Shown here in pieces: positions 17,601 through 25,152 of a DNA stretch of 64,000 nucleotides. Positions within the stretch are counted from its first letter, which is position 1. Each line of letters starts with the position of its first letter. Location: assembly GCA_965203435.1 (NCBI GenBank), contig CBDBCU010000001.1:434001-498000 (forward strand), written 5' to 3'. The notes below the pieces were generated by a model. The model was not told the origin of the DNA. It saw only the letters and a program-made list of their open reading frames with translations, and ran no database searches. The stretch is from CBDBCU01 sp965203435 (lineage in GTDB: Bacteria; Chloroflexota; Dehalococcoidia; Lucifugimonadales; UBA3495). The translations under genes were made by a program, and so were the position numbers.

Positions 17601-18729
17601 CGGCCAGGCTCCGGGCAAACTCCCGTTTTGACTTGATGCCGCCGTGGCAATCCATCACCAAGTCGGACAGCTCTACCCGGTGGAGCCGGTTAGCCACCAC
17701 CTCGACGGCCGCCTGCTTCTGGGCTACGAACAGCACCCGCTTGGATTGGGCAATGAGGGCGGCGATCAAGTTGGCAATAGTTTGGGATTTTCCGGTGCCC
17801 GGCGGCCCCCAAATGACCACCGACTGGCCGGCCAGGGCCCGGTTTATGGCTCGGTGCTGGCTGGAATCGGCGTCCAGAATAAGGAACTCGCTTTCCGGCG
17901 GGTCCGCATCGGGCTTATCCGGCGGCGGGTCGTCAATGCCGAGGTTAAGAGAATTCCGCGCTTCCTCCACTCCGGCAATGGCGGCGACAACATCGCTGGC
18001 GGCAAAAGCCTCAGCATTGTTTTTCAGGTCATCCACCAGCGGCATATTAGTATAGTGGAAGTCGCGAACTACCAACCGCGGCTCGATGCGGAAACCCGGA
18101 ACCTTTGCCCACGACTTTTCCAGTTCTTGCAGGAACTGGTCAATGCCCGGATAAGAAGCAGGCAGGCTTTCCAGGGAATCGTCCGAGAGTTCCATTCCGT
18201 AAGCAGTGCGAAATTCCTGCCGCAGCACTGGGTTAAAGCTGGCGTCCCCGGCAAGTTCCAGCATGAACTCCCGATGGGCGGCGCCTTCGGGCGTTGCCGA
18301 CAAGGGCAAGAGAATAACCGGAGCGTTGGGCGGCCGGCCGCTGCCCTCCCGCTCCCAAGTTGCCAGTCCCGCCGCCAGGAACAGGGTATCCGTTCCCTTT
18401 TCCTCCCGATAGGTTTGAGCCTTGCGGGCAATCAGCGTGAGCCGTTTGCGGGCGTCGTCCAATTCCTCGGTTTCATCAGCGTCAGGGTCAGTGGGAAACA
18501 AGCCGGACAAACGGATGCTGCGCCCGCCCAGCAAGGTGTTAAGAACGCTGCGGCTGATTTCCCGGTCATCCGCCGGCGTCAAGTCCAAGGTTCCTGCCTT
18601 GAGATGCCGATAAACCAGAAGGGGGCTGCCGGCGGTATTATCCACCAGTTGCCGCTCCCAGTGGGAAACTGCCTCTTGTATAGCAGCAACACGGGCGGGT
18701 GATACTGATGATTGGGGTTGGGTGGACAT
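14662..18729 (-). CDS. DUF4011-type SF1 helicase with C-terminal Vsr-like nuclease
   Basis: This 1355-residue protein has an N-terminal DUF4011-like region (about 1-200), then a split superfamily 1 helicase. Walker A is GPPGTGKSQTIANLI near residue 310, Walker B region is DVVIFDEASQIPPAEA, GDERQLPPTNFF follows, and the last helicase motifs are QGDERDVIILSVGY and LNVAITRARSRMHLV. Around residues 1140-1240 a Vsr/DUF559-like nuclease reads LAIEADGASYHAT, RERDRLRQEVLENLGW and IWSTDWF. A small helical domain ends the protein. This architecture occurs in defence-associated proteins. The gene is solitary, flanked by tRNA-Glu and guaA. ATG 18729 follows GAAAGGG. An antiphage role is inferred from architecture only. 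Confidence 0.88.
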   Translation of the reverse strand: MSTQPQSSVSPARVAAIQEAVSHWERQLVDNTAGSPLLVYRHLKAGTLDLTPADDREISRSVLNTLLGGRSIRLSGLFPTDPDADETEELDDARKRLTLIARKAQTYREEKGTDTLFLAAGLATWEREGSGRPPNAPVILLPLSATPEGAAHREFMLELAGDASFNPVLRQEFRTAYGMELSDDSLESLPASYPGIDQFLQELEKSWAKVPGFRIEPRLVVRDFHYTNMPLVDDLKNNAEAFAASDVVAAIAGVEEARNSLNLGIDDPPPDKPDADPPESEFLILDADSSQHRAINRALAGQSVVIWGPPGTGKSQTIANLIAALIAQSKRVLFVAQKQAAVEVVANRLHRVELSDLVMDCHGGIKSKREFARSLADSIQRIGMIPAQDYSRFYQELSDCKQSLLSYADTLHRLREPWQISAFAAQVALIDRPAAVAGIRLQSDKALGLSRAAVTRLKSDVQRWIDLEGPHLATRYPEWANAPVVKAQDARSALELAQGLAGSRLPRCRSLWAEAAKETGLTIPEAPVDWPALLKLLAEVKELSERFKPGIYALDHLPLVTALRPRESLLSRWGANLSGSYRSAKSAVTAELRSPGKLSGDAAYYAVEKAAEQVHQWQGYQPAATPIPVAPENLTDLQAAVAALLADLETLERLTGNRDWRQRPAAQLAALAERMGNQQDLAARLPQIRELEREFQAAGIAPVIAAIGNGISVAAAPEAVEHCWFKAVWDEMVFADRQLAGFVGDTHNRNREDFATYDRQHLEHSPERIKRVAAERAIDTMNQFGRELDLVKREGAKRSRHLSVRELFRQTPNLLTALRPCWMMSPLQVAELVPVGGNLFDVVIFDEASQIPPAEAIGSLARAPQFIVAGDERQLPPTNFFARTAYDGEEIEEDEDGTRVALTADIESVLDAVKALPVREQMLQWHYRSRDGRLIAFSNTHIYGDALTAFPGTALETPLVFHPMDLSIVASRSTVSHPEEVEKVVDLVIDHAGNNPEESLGVIAFGIRHANNIEEALRRRLNEVKDPSLDAFFAEGAAEKFFVKNIERVQGDERDVIILSVGYHKADNGNLPYRFGPLNQEGGERRLNVAITRARSRMHLVCAFSHHDMEPGRSNARGVELLRQYLEFAASGGAELGGALSGESLNPFELDVLNRLTARGIPATPQYGVAGYRIDFACAHPEQPGRMVLAIEADGASYHATPTARERDRLRQEVLENLGWRFHRIWSTDWFRNREEAAARAYAAWRQAVELADKADAGQQAVKSSTKDCPPPAMAVASVQPGRTGPCPIAVSPGESITEYSPAELTALARWIMSDTLLRTDDELMAEMRQVLGFKRDGSRIKAALQDAIAAARRQ

Positions 18730-18758
18730 CAAAGCCCTTTCGTTGGATGATTTCGGGC

Positions 18759-18769
18759 AGTATAGCATA
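18759..18769 (-). promoter_or_regulatory. Extended -10 promoter, helicase gene
   Basis: On the minus strand this reads TATGCTATACT, 30 bases before the helicase ATG. It is identical to the aldolase promoter motif. Confidence 0.6.
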
Positions 18770-18813
18770 GACCGGCCTCAAATCCGAGTTATCGTAGCCG
18801 CCCCATCCGCCCC

Positions 18814-18824
18814 TATGGTATATT
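18814..18824 (+). promoter_or_regulatory. Possible -10 element of guaA
   Basis: TATGGTATATT on the plus strand gives a TG-extended TATATT 54 bases before the guaA ATG. No clear -35 is seen. Confidence 0.4.
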
Positions 18825-18877
18825 TTCCCCTACAGCGCAACCGCCAAGCGGCGCCGGGAGGGGGAAAGGCAAAGCTT

Positions 18878-20470
18878 ATGGTCAGCAGTCTGCAAGACAA
18901 TGCCGGGGATACCCGAACCGAGGGCCGGGCCGTGGGGCAGGGCGTGGTCATCATCGACTTCGGTTCCCAATACAGCCATCTGATCGCCCGGCGGGCCCGG
19001 GAGTTGAAGGTCTATTCGGAAGTGGCCCCGGCCAGCGCCGATTGGGAACAGGTGACCCAGCGCATTATTCCCCAGGGCGTCATCCTTTCCGGCGGCCCGG
19101 CCAGCGTGTACGAACCGGGGGCGCCGCGAATTCCCGACTGGGTTTTTGCGCGGCAATTGCCGGTGCTGGGCATCTGCTACGGGATGCAGGCTTTGGCGCA
19201 TCAGTCGGGCGGGCAAGTGTCCCCGGGGGACAAGCGGGAGTACGGTTCCGCCATCCTGCATCAGCAAGCCGCCGCGCCGCTGTTTCAGGGCCTGCCCGAT
19301 TCCTTTCCGGTCTGGATGAGCCACGGCGACCGGGTGACGCAGCTGCCGGCCGGTTTTACAGCCCTGGCGGCTACGGAAAACTCGCCCCATGCCGCGGTCA
19401 GCAATGGCGGCCATCTATTCGGCCTCCAGTTCCACCCGGAAGTGGAGCATACTCCCTTAGGCCGCAACATTCTCGAGAATTTTCTTTTCCGCATTTGCCA
19501 GTGTCCCGCCAACTGGACGCCGGCCAACTTTGTGGCCGATGCGGTGCAGCGGCTCCGGGAGCAGGTAGGTGCTGGGCGGGTTATCTGCGCCCTGTCCGGC
19601 GGCGTTGATTCCTCCGTGGCCGCCCTGCTGCTGCACCGGGCGATCGGCGAGCGGCTGACTTGCATTTTTGTCAATAACGGCCTGCTGCGGAAAGGCGAGG
19701 CCGAGCAGGTGCCGGAAACCTATCGGCGCAGCTTGGGGCTGAACCTGCTTTATATGGATGCCGCCGAGCGTTTCCTGTCCCGCTTGCAGGGGGTTACGGA
19801 CCCGGAGGAAAAGCGCAAGGTGATTGGCGCTCAATTCATCGATGTCTTTGAGGAAGCCGCCGCCGAACTGCAGGACGCCGCGTTTCTGGCCCAAGGCACC
19901 CTGTATCCGGATGTGATTGAAAGCGAGACTCCGGAAAATCAAGCCTCGGCCCGGATCAAGAGCCACCACAATGTGGGCGGCCTGCCCGACTATATGCAGC
20001 TGAAACTGGTGGAGCCGCTGCGCTACCTGTATAAGGATGAAGTGCGGGAAGTGGGCATTGCGCTGGGCTTGCCCCGGGAAATAGTCTTGCGGCAGCCCTT
20101 TCCCGGCCCCGGACTGGCTATCCGCATCATCGGCGAAGTTACCCCGGAAAGGCTGAACCTGCTGCGGGAATGTGACGGGATTGTCCTCGAGGAAATAACC
20201 CGGGCCGGGTTATACGAGGAGCTGTGGCAGAGTTTTGCCGTGCTGACCGACAGCCGCACCGTGGGGGTAATGGGCGATTACCGCACTTATGGCTATGTTT
20301 GCGCCATTCGCGCCGTAGCCAGCAGCGACGCTATGACCGCCGACTGGGCGCGGCTGCCCTATGATGTCCTGGCCCGCATTTCCGGCCGGATCGTCAACGA
20401 AGTTCCCGGCGTCAATCGGGTAGTCTATGACATCACCAGCAAACCCCCCGGCACTATTGAGTGGGAGTAG
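18878..20470 (+). CDS. guaA: GMP synthase (glutamine-hydrolysing)
   Basis: GuaA converts XMP to GMP with ATP and glutamine. The 530 residues hold a class I glutaminase (VVIIDFGSQYSHLIARR; nucleophile Cys in VLGICYGMQALAHQ; FGLQFHPEVEHT), an ATP-pyrophosphatase domain (ICALSGGVDSSVAALLLHR) and the C-terminal dimerisation domain ending SKPPGTIEWE. ATG at 18878 is chosen for the GGAGGGGGAAAGG upstream; it leaves a short 25-residue extension before the glutaminase fold. It opens the plus-strand purine gene region and is followed by a HEPN gene after 13 bases. Confidence 0.97.
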   Translation: MVSSLQDNAGDTRTEGRAVGQGVVIIDFGSQYSHLIARRARELKVYSEVAPASADWEQVTQRIIPQGVILSGGPASVYEPGAPRIPDWVFARQLPVLGICYGMQALAHQSGGQVSPGDKREYGSAILHQQAAAPLFQGLPDSFPVWMSHGDRVTQLPAGFTALAATENSPHAAVSNGGHLFGLQFHPEVEHTPLGRNILENFLFRICQCPANWTPANFVADAVQRLREQVGAGRVICALSGGVDSSVAALLLHRAIGERLTCIFVNNGLLRKGEAEQVPETYRRSLGLNLLYMDAAERFLSRLQGVTDPEEKRKVIGAQFIDVFEEAAAELQDAAFLAQGTLYPDVIESETPENQASARIKSHHNVGGLPDYMQLKLVEPLRYLYKDEVREVGIALGLPREIVLRQPFPGPGLAIRIIGEVTPERLNLLRECDGIVLEEITRAGLYEELWQSFAVLTDSRTVGVMGDYRTYGYVCAIRAVASSDAMTADWARLPYDVLARISGRIVNEVPGVNRVVYDITSKPPGTIEWE

Positions 20471-20483
20471 GGGCGGCTTTAGA

Positions 20484-20882
20484 ATGGTGTTAAAGCCGGA
20501 GCTGAACTCTGCCTTGGTCAAGGCTGACCGTTTTATGCAAACGGCGCGCTTGGCTTTTGCCGATGGCGATCCGGAAAGCGCGGTATCCCGAGCTTACTAT
20601 GGCCTGTTCCATGTAACGGCGGTGCTGCTGGAAGTATTAGCTAACCGTACCCGGGAACGGTGGGAGCATACCCAATTGGAGAAAGCGTTTCTGGATGAGT
20701 TTGCCAACCGCGGCTTCCGGTTCAGCAACCGGGATGGCGATACTTGGAAAGAAGCGCGTCTGGCCCGGATCGCCGCCGATTACCGGGTTAACGAGCTGAG
20801 GACAAGGGCGGCGCAACGCCTGATCACCCGGATCGAGGATCTGGTTGCGAGGATGAAGGATGAAATCCAAAGAAGCGCCTGA
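20484..20882 (+). CDS. HEPN-domain protein
   Basis: HEPN proteins are all-helical and often act as ribonucleases or toxins with a nucleotidyltransferase-like antitoxin. The 132-residue product has the typical SRAYYGLFHVTAVLLE helix, an RTRERWEHTQLEKAF segment and a closing RAAQRLITRIEDLV helix. The catalytic RxxxxxH of HEPN RNases reads RTRERWEH here, giving an arginine and a histidine six residues apart or close to it. The gene begins 13 bases after guaA and overlaps the next gene by 23 bases. The pairing suggests a two-gene module, but an RNase role is unproven. Confidence 0.8.
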   Translation: MVLKPELNSALVKADRFMQTARLAFADGDPESAVSRAYYGLFHVTAVLLEVLANRTRERWEHTQLEKAFLDEFANRGFRFSNRDGDTWKEARLARIAADYRVNELRTRAAQRLITRIEDLVARMKDEIQRSA

Positions 20883-21207
20883 AGCGGTTCGGGACGCTAC
20901 GGCCCGCTTTATCGCGGAAATCCGGGAGCGTTTCCCGGATGTAGCCGTAGCTACGCGTTTTAACCCCATTCCCCATGTGGACTCCGGCGTAACGGCCCGT
21001 TGCTCCTCGCAAAAGGAACGGGCCAGCGTGCTGAAAAGGGGGATTCGCTTGGCGGGCCGGTACTATAGGCAAGAGGGCGTATTTATTGAGCCGTGGGCTT
21101 ATCTGCCGGGCCAATACCCCTGGCCGCAGCACTTCCCCGAGGAAACGGAGTCGGAACTCTCCCCGGCTCCGGCCAACCGGGATACCCAACAGATCCCCGG
21201 CGACTAA
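20860..21207 (+). CDS. Unrecognised partner of the HEPN gene (115 aa)
   Basis: The product overlaps the HEPN gene by 23 bases and has an AGGATGAAGG site before its ATG, so the two are co-translated. It contains FIAEIRERFPDVAVATRFNP, HVDSGVTARC and RLAGRYYRQEGVFIEPWAYL, and a proline-rich polar tail. HEPN partners are usually minimal nucleotidyltransferases, but the GSxxxG and DxD motifs of that family are absent. It may be a degenerate member or an unrelated antitoxin. No function is claimed. Confidence 0.6.
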   Translation: MKSKEAPEAVRDATARFIAEIRERFPDVAVATRFNPIPHVDSGVTARCSSQKERASVLKRGIRLAGRYYRQEGVFIEPWAYLPGQYPWPQHFPEETESELSPAPANRDTQQIPGD

Positions 21208-21234
21208 TCCACCCCGGGCCGAGAGGGCTAATCC

Positions 21235-22539
21235 TTGAAACTGCTACTGGTCGGCTCCGGCGGGCGGGAACACACCCTGGCTTGGCGGCTCCGCCGCAGC
21301 CCTCAGGTTTCGGGCATCTGGGTGGCCGGCGGCAATTCCGGCACCGCCCAGGTCGCCGTCAACTTGCCGGTCAACCCGGAGGATGTTGACCAAGTAGTTG
21401 CCGCCGCCCAATCCCTTAACATTGACCTGGCAGTAATCGGCCCGGAGCAACCCTTGGCTGAGGGTATCGTTGACCGGCTGACGGCTATGGGTATCCCGGC
21501 CTTTGGCCCGACGCAAGCCGCCGCCCAATTGGAAGTCAGCAAGAGCTTTGCCCGGGAAGTTATGCGGCAAGCCGGCGTACCCGGCCCGGAGTTTCAGGTA
21601 TTCAACGACCGCCAAGCCGCCCTGGACTTTCTATCCCGCCATAAGCAGCCGGTAGCGGTCAAAGCCGACGGCTTGGCGGCCGGCAAGGGGGTTATTCTCT
21701 GCCCTGACCCGGCAACGGCCGCTGATGCCGTCCGCGCCTGTATGGAGGACCGTATCTTTGGCCCTGCCGGGGATACGGTAGTCATTGAGGAATTGCTGCA
21801 CGGCCCGGAAGTCAGCGTTTTTGCTTTCAGCGACGGGGAGAACTTGTCAGAGCCGGTAGCCGCCTGCGATTACAAGGCCGTCGAGGATGGCGATCGCGGC
21901 CCTAATACCGGCGGGATGGGCAGTTTCAGCCCGCCGGCTTTCTGGACGGCGGAAATGGCGGCCGCCGTCAAAACCGAAATTATGCAACCGGTCATCACCG
22001 AATTGGCCCGCCGCGGCGTTCCCTATCGGGGGATGCTTTACGCCGGCCTGATGGTCACCGCCGCCGGGCCGAAAGTTCTGGAGTTCAACTGCCGCTTTGG
22101 CGATCCGGAGGCCCAGGTGATTCTGCCTTTGCTGGAAAGCGATCCGGTGGTAGTAATGTCGGCTTGCTTGGATGGCAAACTGGCGCAAACCCCGGTGCAT
22201 TGGGGACAGCAGCGCCATTTGGGCGTGGTAATGGTGTCCGGCGGCTATCCCGGCCCTTATGCCACCGGGTTTCCCATAACCGGGCTGGAGGCCGCTAGCG
22301 CCGATAATGCCGACACGCTGGTTTTCCATGCCGGGGCGCAGTGGGCGAATGGGGCGGAGGGCCGGCGGGAAGTAGTTACCGCCGGCGGCCGGGTGCTGAC
22401 CGTGGTCGGCCGCGGCGATTCTATAGATGCCGCCCGGGAGGGGGCTTACCGCCGGGCGCAGGAAATCCACTTTGCGAATGCCTACTATCGCCGGGATATT
22501 GGCGATTTGTCGGTAGGGCAACGTCGGGGCTGGCAATGA
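21235..22539 (+). CDS. purD: Phosphoribosylamine-glycine ligase
   Basis: PurD is the second step of IMP synthesis, joining glycine to phosphoribosylamine with ATP. The 434-residue product has the N-terminal MKLLLVGSGGREHTLAW, the ATP-grasp segments VKADGLAAGKGV and DGDRGPNTGGMG, and GPKVLEFNCRFGDPEAQ. The start is TTG at 21235, preceded by GAGAGGG, and fits the family's N-terminus exactly. The stop overlaps the ATG of the next gene (ATGA). It lies 27 bases after the HEPN partner gene. Confidence 0.97.
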   Translation: MKLLLVGSGGREHTLAWRLRRSPQVSGIWVAGGNSGTAQVAVNLPVNPEDVDQVVAAAQSLNIDLAVIGPEQPLAEGIVDRLTAMGIPAFGPTQAAAQLEVSKSFAREVMRQAGVPGPEFQVFNDRQAALDFLSRHKQPVAVKADGLAAGKGVILCPDPATAADAVRACMEDRIFGPAGDTVVIEELLHGPEVSVFAFSDGENLSEPVAACDYKAVEDGDRGPNTGGMGSFSPPAFWTAEMAAAVKTEIMQPVITELARRGVPYRGMLYAGLMVTAAGPKVLEFNCRFGDPEAQVILPLLESDPVVVMSACLDGKLAQTPVHWGQQRHLGVVMVSGGYPGPYATGFPITGLEAASADNADTLVFHAGAQWANGAEGRREVVTAGGRVLTVVGRGDSIDAAREGAYRRAQEIHFANAYYRRDIGDLSVGQRRGWQ

Positions 22540-23123
22540 CCGCCGCCGTCAACATCGACCCCGCGGCCCTGGCCGCCGCGTACCAGTCGGCCTACGAGCA
22601 GGGGAGGCTGGACAGCTACTATTTCCGGCGTTGGCGCTTTCCTGATGCGTGGGCCGGTTGGCTGGCCGAAACCCGCTTGCCGGAGCTTACTCCAGCCCGG
22701 GCTCTAACCCTCTACCGGGCCGCCGGCGGCCGCACCTACAAGGTTTTCGCCGTCAATCCCATCGCCGAGATCCGGGACACCCTCGACTTCCTGCTTTATG
22801 ATACTATTACCTTGGAAGCGCGTTTCAACGAATGCGTCGCCGAGGACGGGGCTTATAAACTGGCCGGGGCCGGCCGGGAGTTCATTTCCTGGTCGCTCTG
22901 CCTGCGGAATCCTCAGTTGCTGGCCCTTTGGAATTCGTCCGCCGAGCGCGCCCTGAAGCGGCTGGGCCGCTATCCGCCGGCAATGGCCCAGGGGCATTGG
23001 GGCTTGCGCTATCTGGACTTGCTGGCGGCCTTGGAGCAAATCCGCCGGGAATATGCCTTGGCGGACTACCCGGAAGTTGACCAGTTCTGTTATTTTATAA
23101 GTCGGCACTGGCGGCCGGGGTAA
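22536..23123 (+). CDS. Unknown protein translationally coupled to purD (195 aa)
   Basis: The ATG overlaps the purD stop (ATGA), so translation is coupled. The 195-residue product is soluble-looking and rich in aromatic and helical segments: LAAAYQSAYEQGRLDSYYFR, TPARALTLYRAAGGRTYKVF, a central IAEIRDTLDFLLYD and a closing FCYFISRHWRPG. There is no signal peptide or known catalytic motif. I do not recognise the family. The tight link to purD might mean a role near purine synthesis or simply shared transcription. Confidence 0.7.
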   Translation: MTAAVNIDPAALAAAYQSAYEQGRLDSYYFRRWRFPDAWAGWLAETRLPELTPARALTLYRAAGGRTYKVFAVNPIAEIRDTLDFLLYDTITLEARFNECVAEDGAYKLAGAGREFISWSLCLRNPQLLALWNSSAERALKRLGRYPPAMAQGHWGLRYLDLLAALEQIRREYALADYPEVDQFCYFISRHWRPG

Positions 23124-23157
23124 GGGACCGCATCGTTTCGTTCTGTTATGGGGTATT

Positions 23158-23232
23158 CGTCCGGCAGCAAGTTCGGATGGCCCTTCAACAGGTTCAGGGT
23201 GACCCTTCAACAAGTTCAGGGTGAGCGGAATA
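23158..23232. repeat. Family B repeat, three tandem half-units
   Basis: The units CAGCAAGTTCGGATGG, CCCTTCAACAGGTTCAGGGT and GACCCTTCAACAAGTTCAGG, then GTGAGCGG, stand head to tail. This is an expanded version of the family B palindrome in the gap before 23282. Confidence 0.7.
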
Positions 23233-23281
23233 CCCTACAACAGAACGGACCGGGCCGGATTTTTGAGACGGGAGCAGGGGC

Positions 23282-23755
23282 ATGGCTTTTCGGGATACCC
23301 TAACCAACTTACGGGATGAACTGGCGGCGGCCCGCGCCCAGCGGCTCCAGGAAGCCGCCGCGGAAGACGCCGAACTGGAAGCCACCCGGGAAAACCTCCG
23401 GGCCTTGGCCGAATCCCTCCAGGTTGCCCAACTTCTGGAAGAGCTGAACGCCATCCTTTTGGACGGACGGGGCGTCATCCACCGCTTTAATTCCTGGGAC
23501 GAGGAAACGGTGGACGCGGACGACGAATCCGGGTTCAATCTGGTGAGCTTCGACGCGGAAGAGGAGGACGACCTCGAGGAAATCTGCGTTACCCTTTCCT
23601 GGGAAGAGGATGGGGAACGGTCTATTGAGGTCGAGCTGGGCGTGGAAGAAGAGGACACTTTCTACCTGATGGTCAACGGGGTAGCCATCCGTCAGGAACG
23701 GGCGGCCCTGGAGCGGTCTTTGGTCGAAGCTTTCCGGGAGGAGTTGGAACTCTAG
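23282..23755 (+). CDS. Acidic coiled-coil protein of unknown function (157 aa)
   Basis: The first 50 residues are Ala/Glu/Arg-rich and likely a coiled coil (LRDELAAARAQRLQEAAAED). The middle is very acidic (DEETVDADDES, DAEEEDDLEE) and followed by a predicted beta region (ICVTLSWEEDGERSIEVELG) and a final helix ALERSLVEAFREELEL. No cysteine-based or enzymatic motif is seen. It lies 36 bases before purE, with GGAGCAGGGG ahead of the ATG. The family is not recognised. Confidence 0.7.
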   Translation: MAFRDTLTNLRDELAAARAQRLQEAAAEDAELEATRENLRALAESLQVAQLLEELNAILLDGRGVIHRFNSWDEETVDADDESGFNLVSFDAEEEDDLEEICVTLSWEEDGERSIEVELGVEEEDTFYLMVNGVAIRQERAALERSLVEAFREELEL

Positions 23756-23791
23756 CCCGGATTATCATTTCACGAGGAAAGGAAACGAGCC

Positions 23792-24250
23792 GTGCCACTA
23801 GTCGGAGTAGTAATGGGCAGCGCTTCGGATGAAGCGGTGGTCAAGGAAGCCTTGGATACCCTGGAAATGCTGAAGGTGGACTACGAAGTCCGGGTTATGT
23901 CGGCCCATCGCACCCCGGAACGGGTGCAGGAATATGCCACCACGGCCCGGGAGCGGGGTCTGCAAGTGCTGATTTCCGCCGCCGGCGGTTCGGCGGCCCT
24001 GGGCGGGGTGCTGGCCTCGTGGACTACCCTGCCGGTCATTGGCATCCCCCTGACTTCCAGCGAGCTGAACGGGTGGGATTCCCTGCTGGCGACGGCGCAG
24101 ATGCCGCCGGGGATTCCGGTGGCGTGTATGGCGGTCGGCGGGTGGGGGGCGCGCAACGCCGCCTTTTTCGCCGCCGAAATCCTAGGCCTGAGTCACCCGG
24201 AAATTCGGGAAGCCTACGAAAACTATCGCCGCCAGCTGCGGGAGCGTTAG
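23792..24250 (+). CDS. purE: N5-carboxyaminoimidazole ribonucleotide mutase
   Basis: PurE rearranges N5-CAIR to CAIR in IMP synthesis. The 152-residue product has VVMGSASDEAVVKEAL at the phosphate-binding N-terminus, VMSAHRTPERV with the catalytic His, ISAAGGSAALGGVLAS and GIPLTSSELNGWDSLL. The start is GTG at 23792, preceded by GAGGAAAGGAAA. Canonical SAHRTP marks the class I enzyme, which normally works with PurK; no purK is in the window. An HAD phosphatase gene follows after three bases. Confidence 0.96.
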   Translation: MPLVGVVMGSASDEAVVKEALDTLEMLKVDYEVRVMSAHRTPERVQEYATTARERGLQVLISAAGGSAALGGVLASWTTLPVIGIPLTSSELNGWDSLLATAQMPPGIPVACMAVGGWGARNAAFFAAEILGLSHPEIREAYENYRRQLRER

Positions 24251-24253
24251 CCG

Positions 24254-24895
24254 GTGTTGCCCGCCGTCCTCACCGATTTCGACGACACCGCCGCCGTTCA
24301 GAATGTAGCGGAAATGTTGCTGCGCCAGTTCGGCCTCGCCGACTGGATGGAAGTCCGCGCCCGTTTCCAGGCCGGAGAGCTTTCCCTGCAAGACTATCAG
24401 GAAATCACTTTCAACGGCATCCGGGCCGACCGGGAAACGATGCGGGCTTATGTGCAGGAAAAGGCTACCCTGCGCCCCCATTTCGGGGAATTGCACGCCT
24501 TGGCCCGGGAGTATAATTTTCCGCTGGTCGTGGTCAGTATGGGGCTGGATTTCTACATTCAAGCCCTGCTGGAAAAGGCCGGCTTTCCCGAAACGCCGAT
24601 TTACTGCGTCAACACCCGCTTTGTCGCCGGGGAAATCCGCTATTACTACCCTCACGCCCGGCCCGGAGCCGGGACGGCGGACAATCCCAAAGCCCTGGTC
24701 GTGGACCGCTATCGGCAGTTGGGCTACCGGGTTTTGTATGCCGGCGATGGCCGTTCCGATTTGCCGGCGGCGGAAAGGGCCGACATCGTTTTTGCCCGCA
24801 GCTATCTGGCCCAGGAATGTGGCCGGCTAGGGATTGCCTACCGCCCCTTTAACGACTTCAGCGATATACTGGCGGCGGTACGGGATCTCTTATAA
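24254..24895 (+). CDS. HAD-superfamily phosphatase (MtnX/PSP-like)
   Basis: The 213-residue product starts at a GTG only three bases after the purE stop. The HAD motifs are visible: LTDFDDTAAVQNVAE (motif I, DxDxT), VVVSMGLDFYIQALLE (motif II), NPKALVVDRY (motif III lysine) and VLYAGDGRSDLPAAERADI (motif IV). The C1 cap is helical, as in phosphoserine phosphatase and MtnX. The substrate is unknown. Its place inside the purine cluster does not by itself imply a nucleotide substrate. Confidence 0.88.
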   Translation: MLPAVLTDFDDTAAVQNVAEMLLRQFGLADWMEVRARFQAGELSLQDYQEITFNGIRADRETMRAYVQEKATLRPHFGELHALAREYNFPLVVVSMGLDFYIQALLEKAGFPETPIYCVNTRFVAGEIRYYYPHARPGAGTADNPKALVVDRYRQLGYRVLYAGDGRSDLPAAERADIVFARSYLAQECGRLGIAYRPFNDFSDILAAVRDLL

Positions 24896-24912
24896 GCTGA
24901 GGAGGATGCAAG

Positions 24913-25107
24913 ATGGACATCATCCTTGGGCTGGCGGCGGCAGTAGGGGTGTTGGCGATTTATTTCCTGCCGACCATCATTGTCTTAGCGCGGGGCCGGA
25001 ATGATGGTTGCGGCATATTTCTGGTGAACCTTATCTTTGGCGCAACGGGAATCGGTTGGATAATCGCTCTTATCTGGTCTTTGACCGGCGAGGGGAAAAA
25101 GCGTTAA
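24913..25107 (+). CDS. Superinfection-immunity-family small membrane protein
   Basis: The 64-residue product has two hydrophobic helices, LGLAAAVGVLAIYFLPTIIV and IFLVNLIFGATGIGWIIALI, linked by ARGRNDGCG. The IYFLPTIIVLARGRN and NLIFGATGIGWIIALIW pattern matches the family related to phage T4 Imm, which blocks DNA entry by a second phage. Chromosomal members are widespread and their role is not established. GAGGAGGATG precedes the ATG. It lies between the phosphatase gene and purB. Confidence 0.8.
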   Translation: MDIILGLAAAVGVLAIYFLPTIIVLARGRNDGCGIFLVNLIFGATGIGWIIALIWSLTGEGKKR

Positions 25108-25152
25108 TTCCGCCGATTTAGAAAGTTACCTACCACCCCGGAGGGACAGAAC

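Noticed and set aside
18770..18877. Purine riboswitch before guaA
   Set aside because: The leader is about 50 bases after the likely promoter and shows no three-way junction or conserved loop sequences.
24913..25107. Prophage remnant suggested by the superinfection-immunity-like gene
   Set aside because: No phage structural, integrase or lysis genes are near; the gene is embedded among purine genes.
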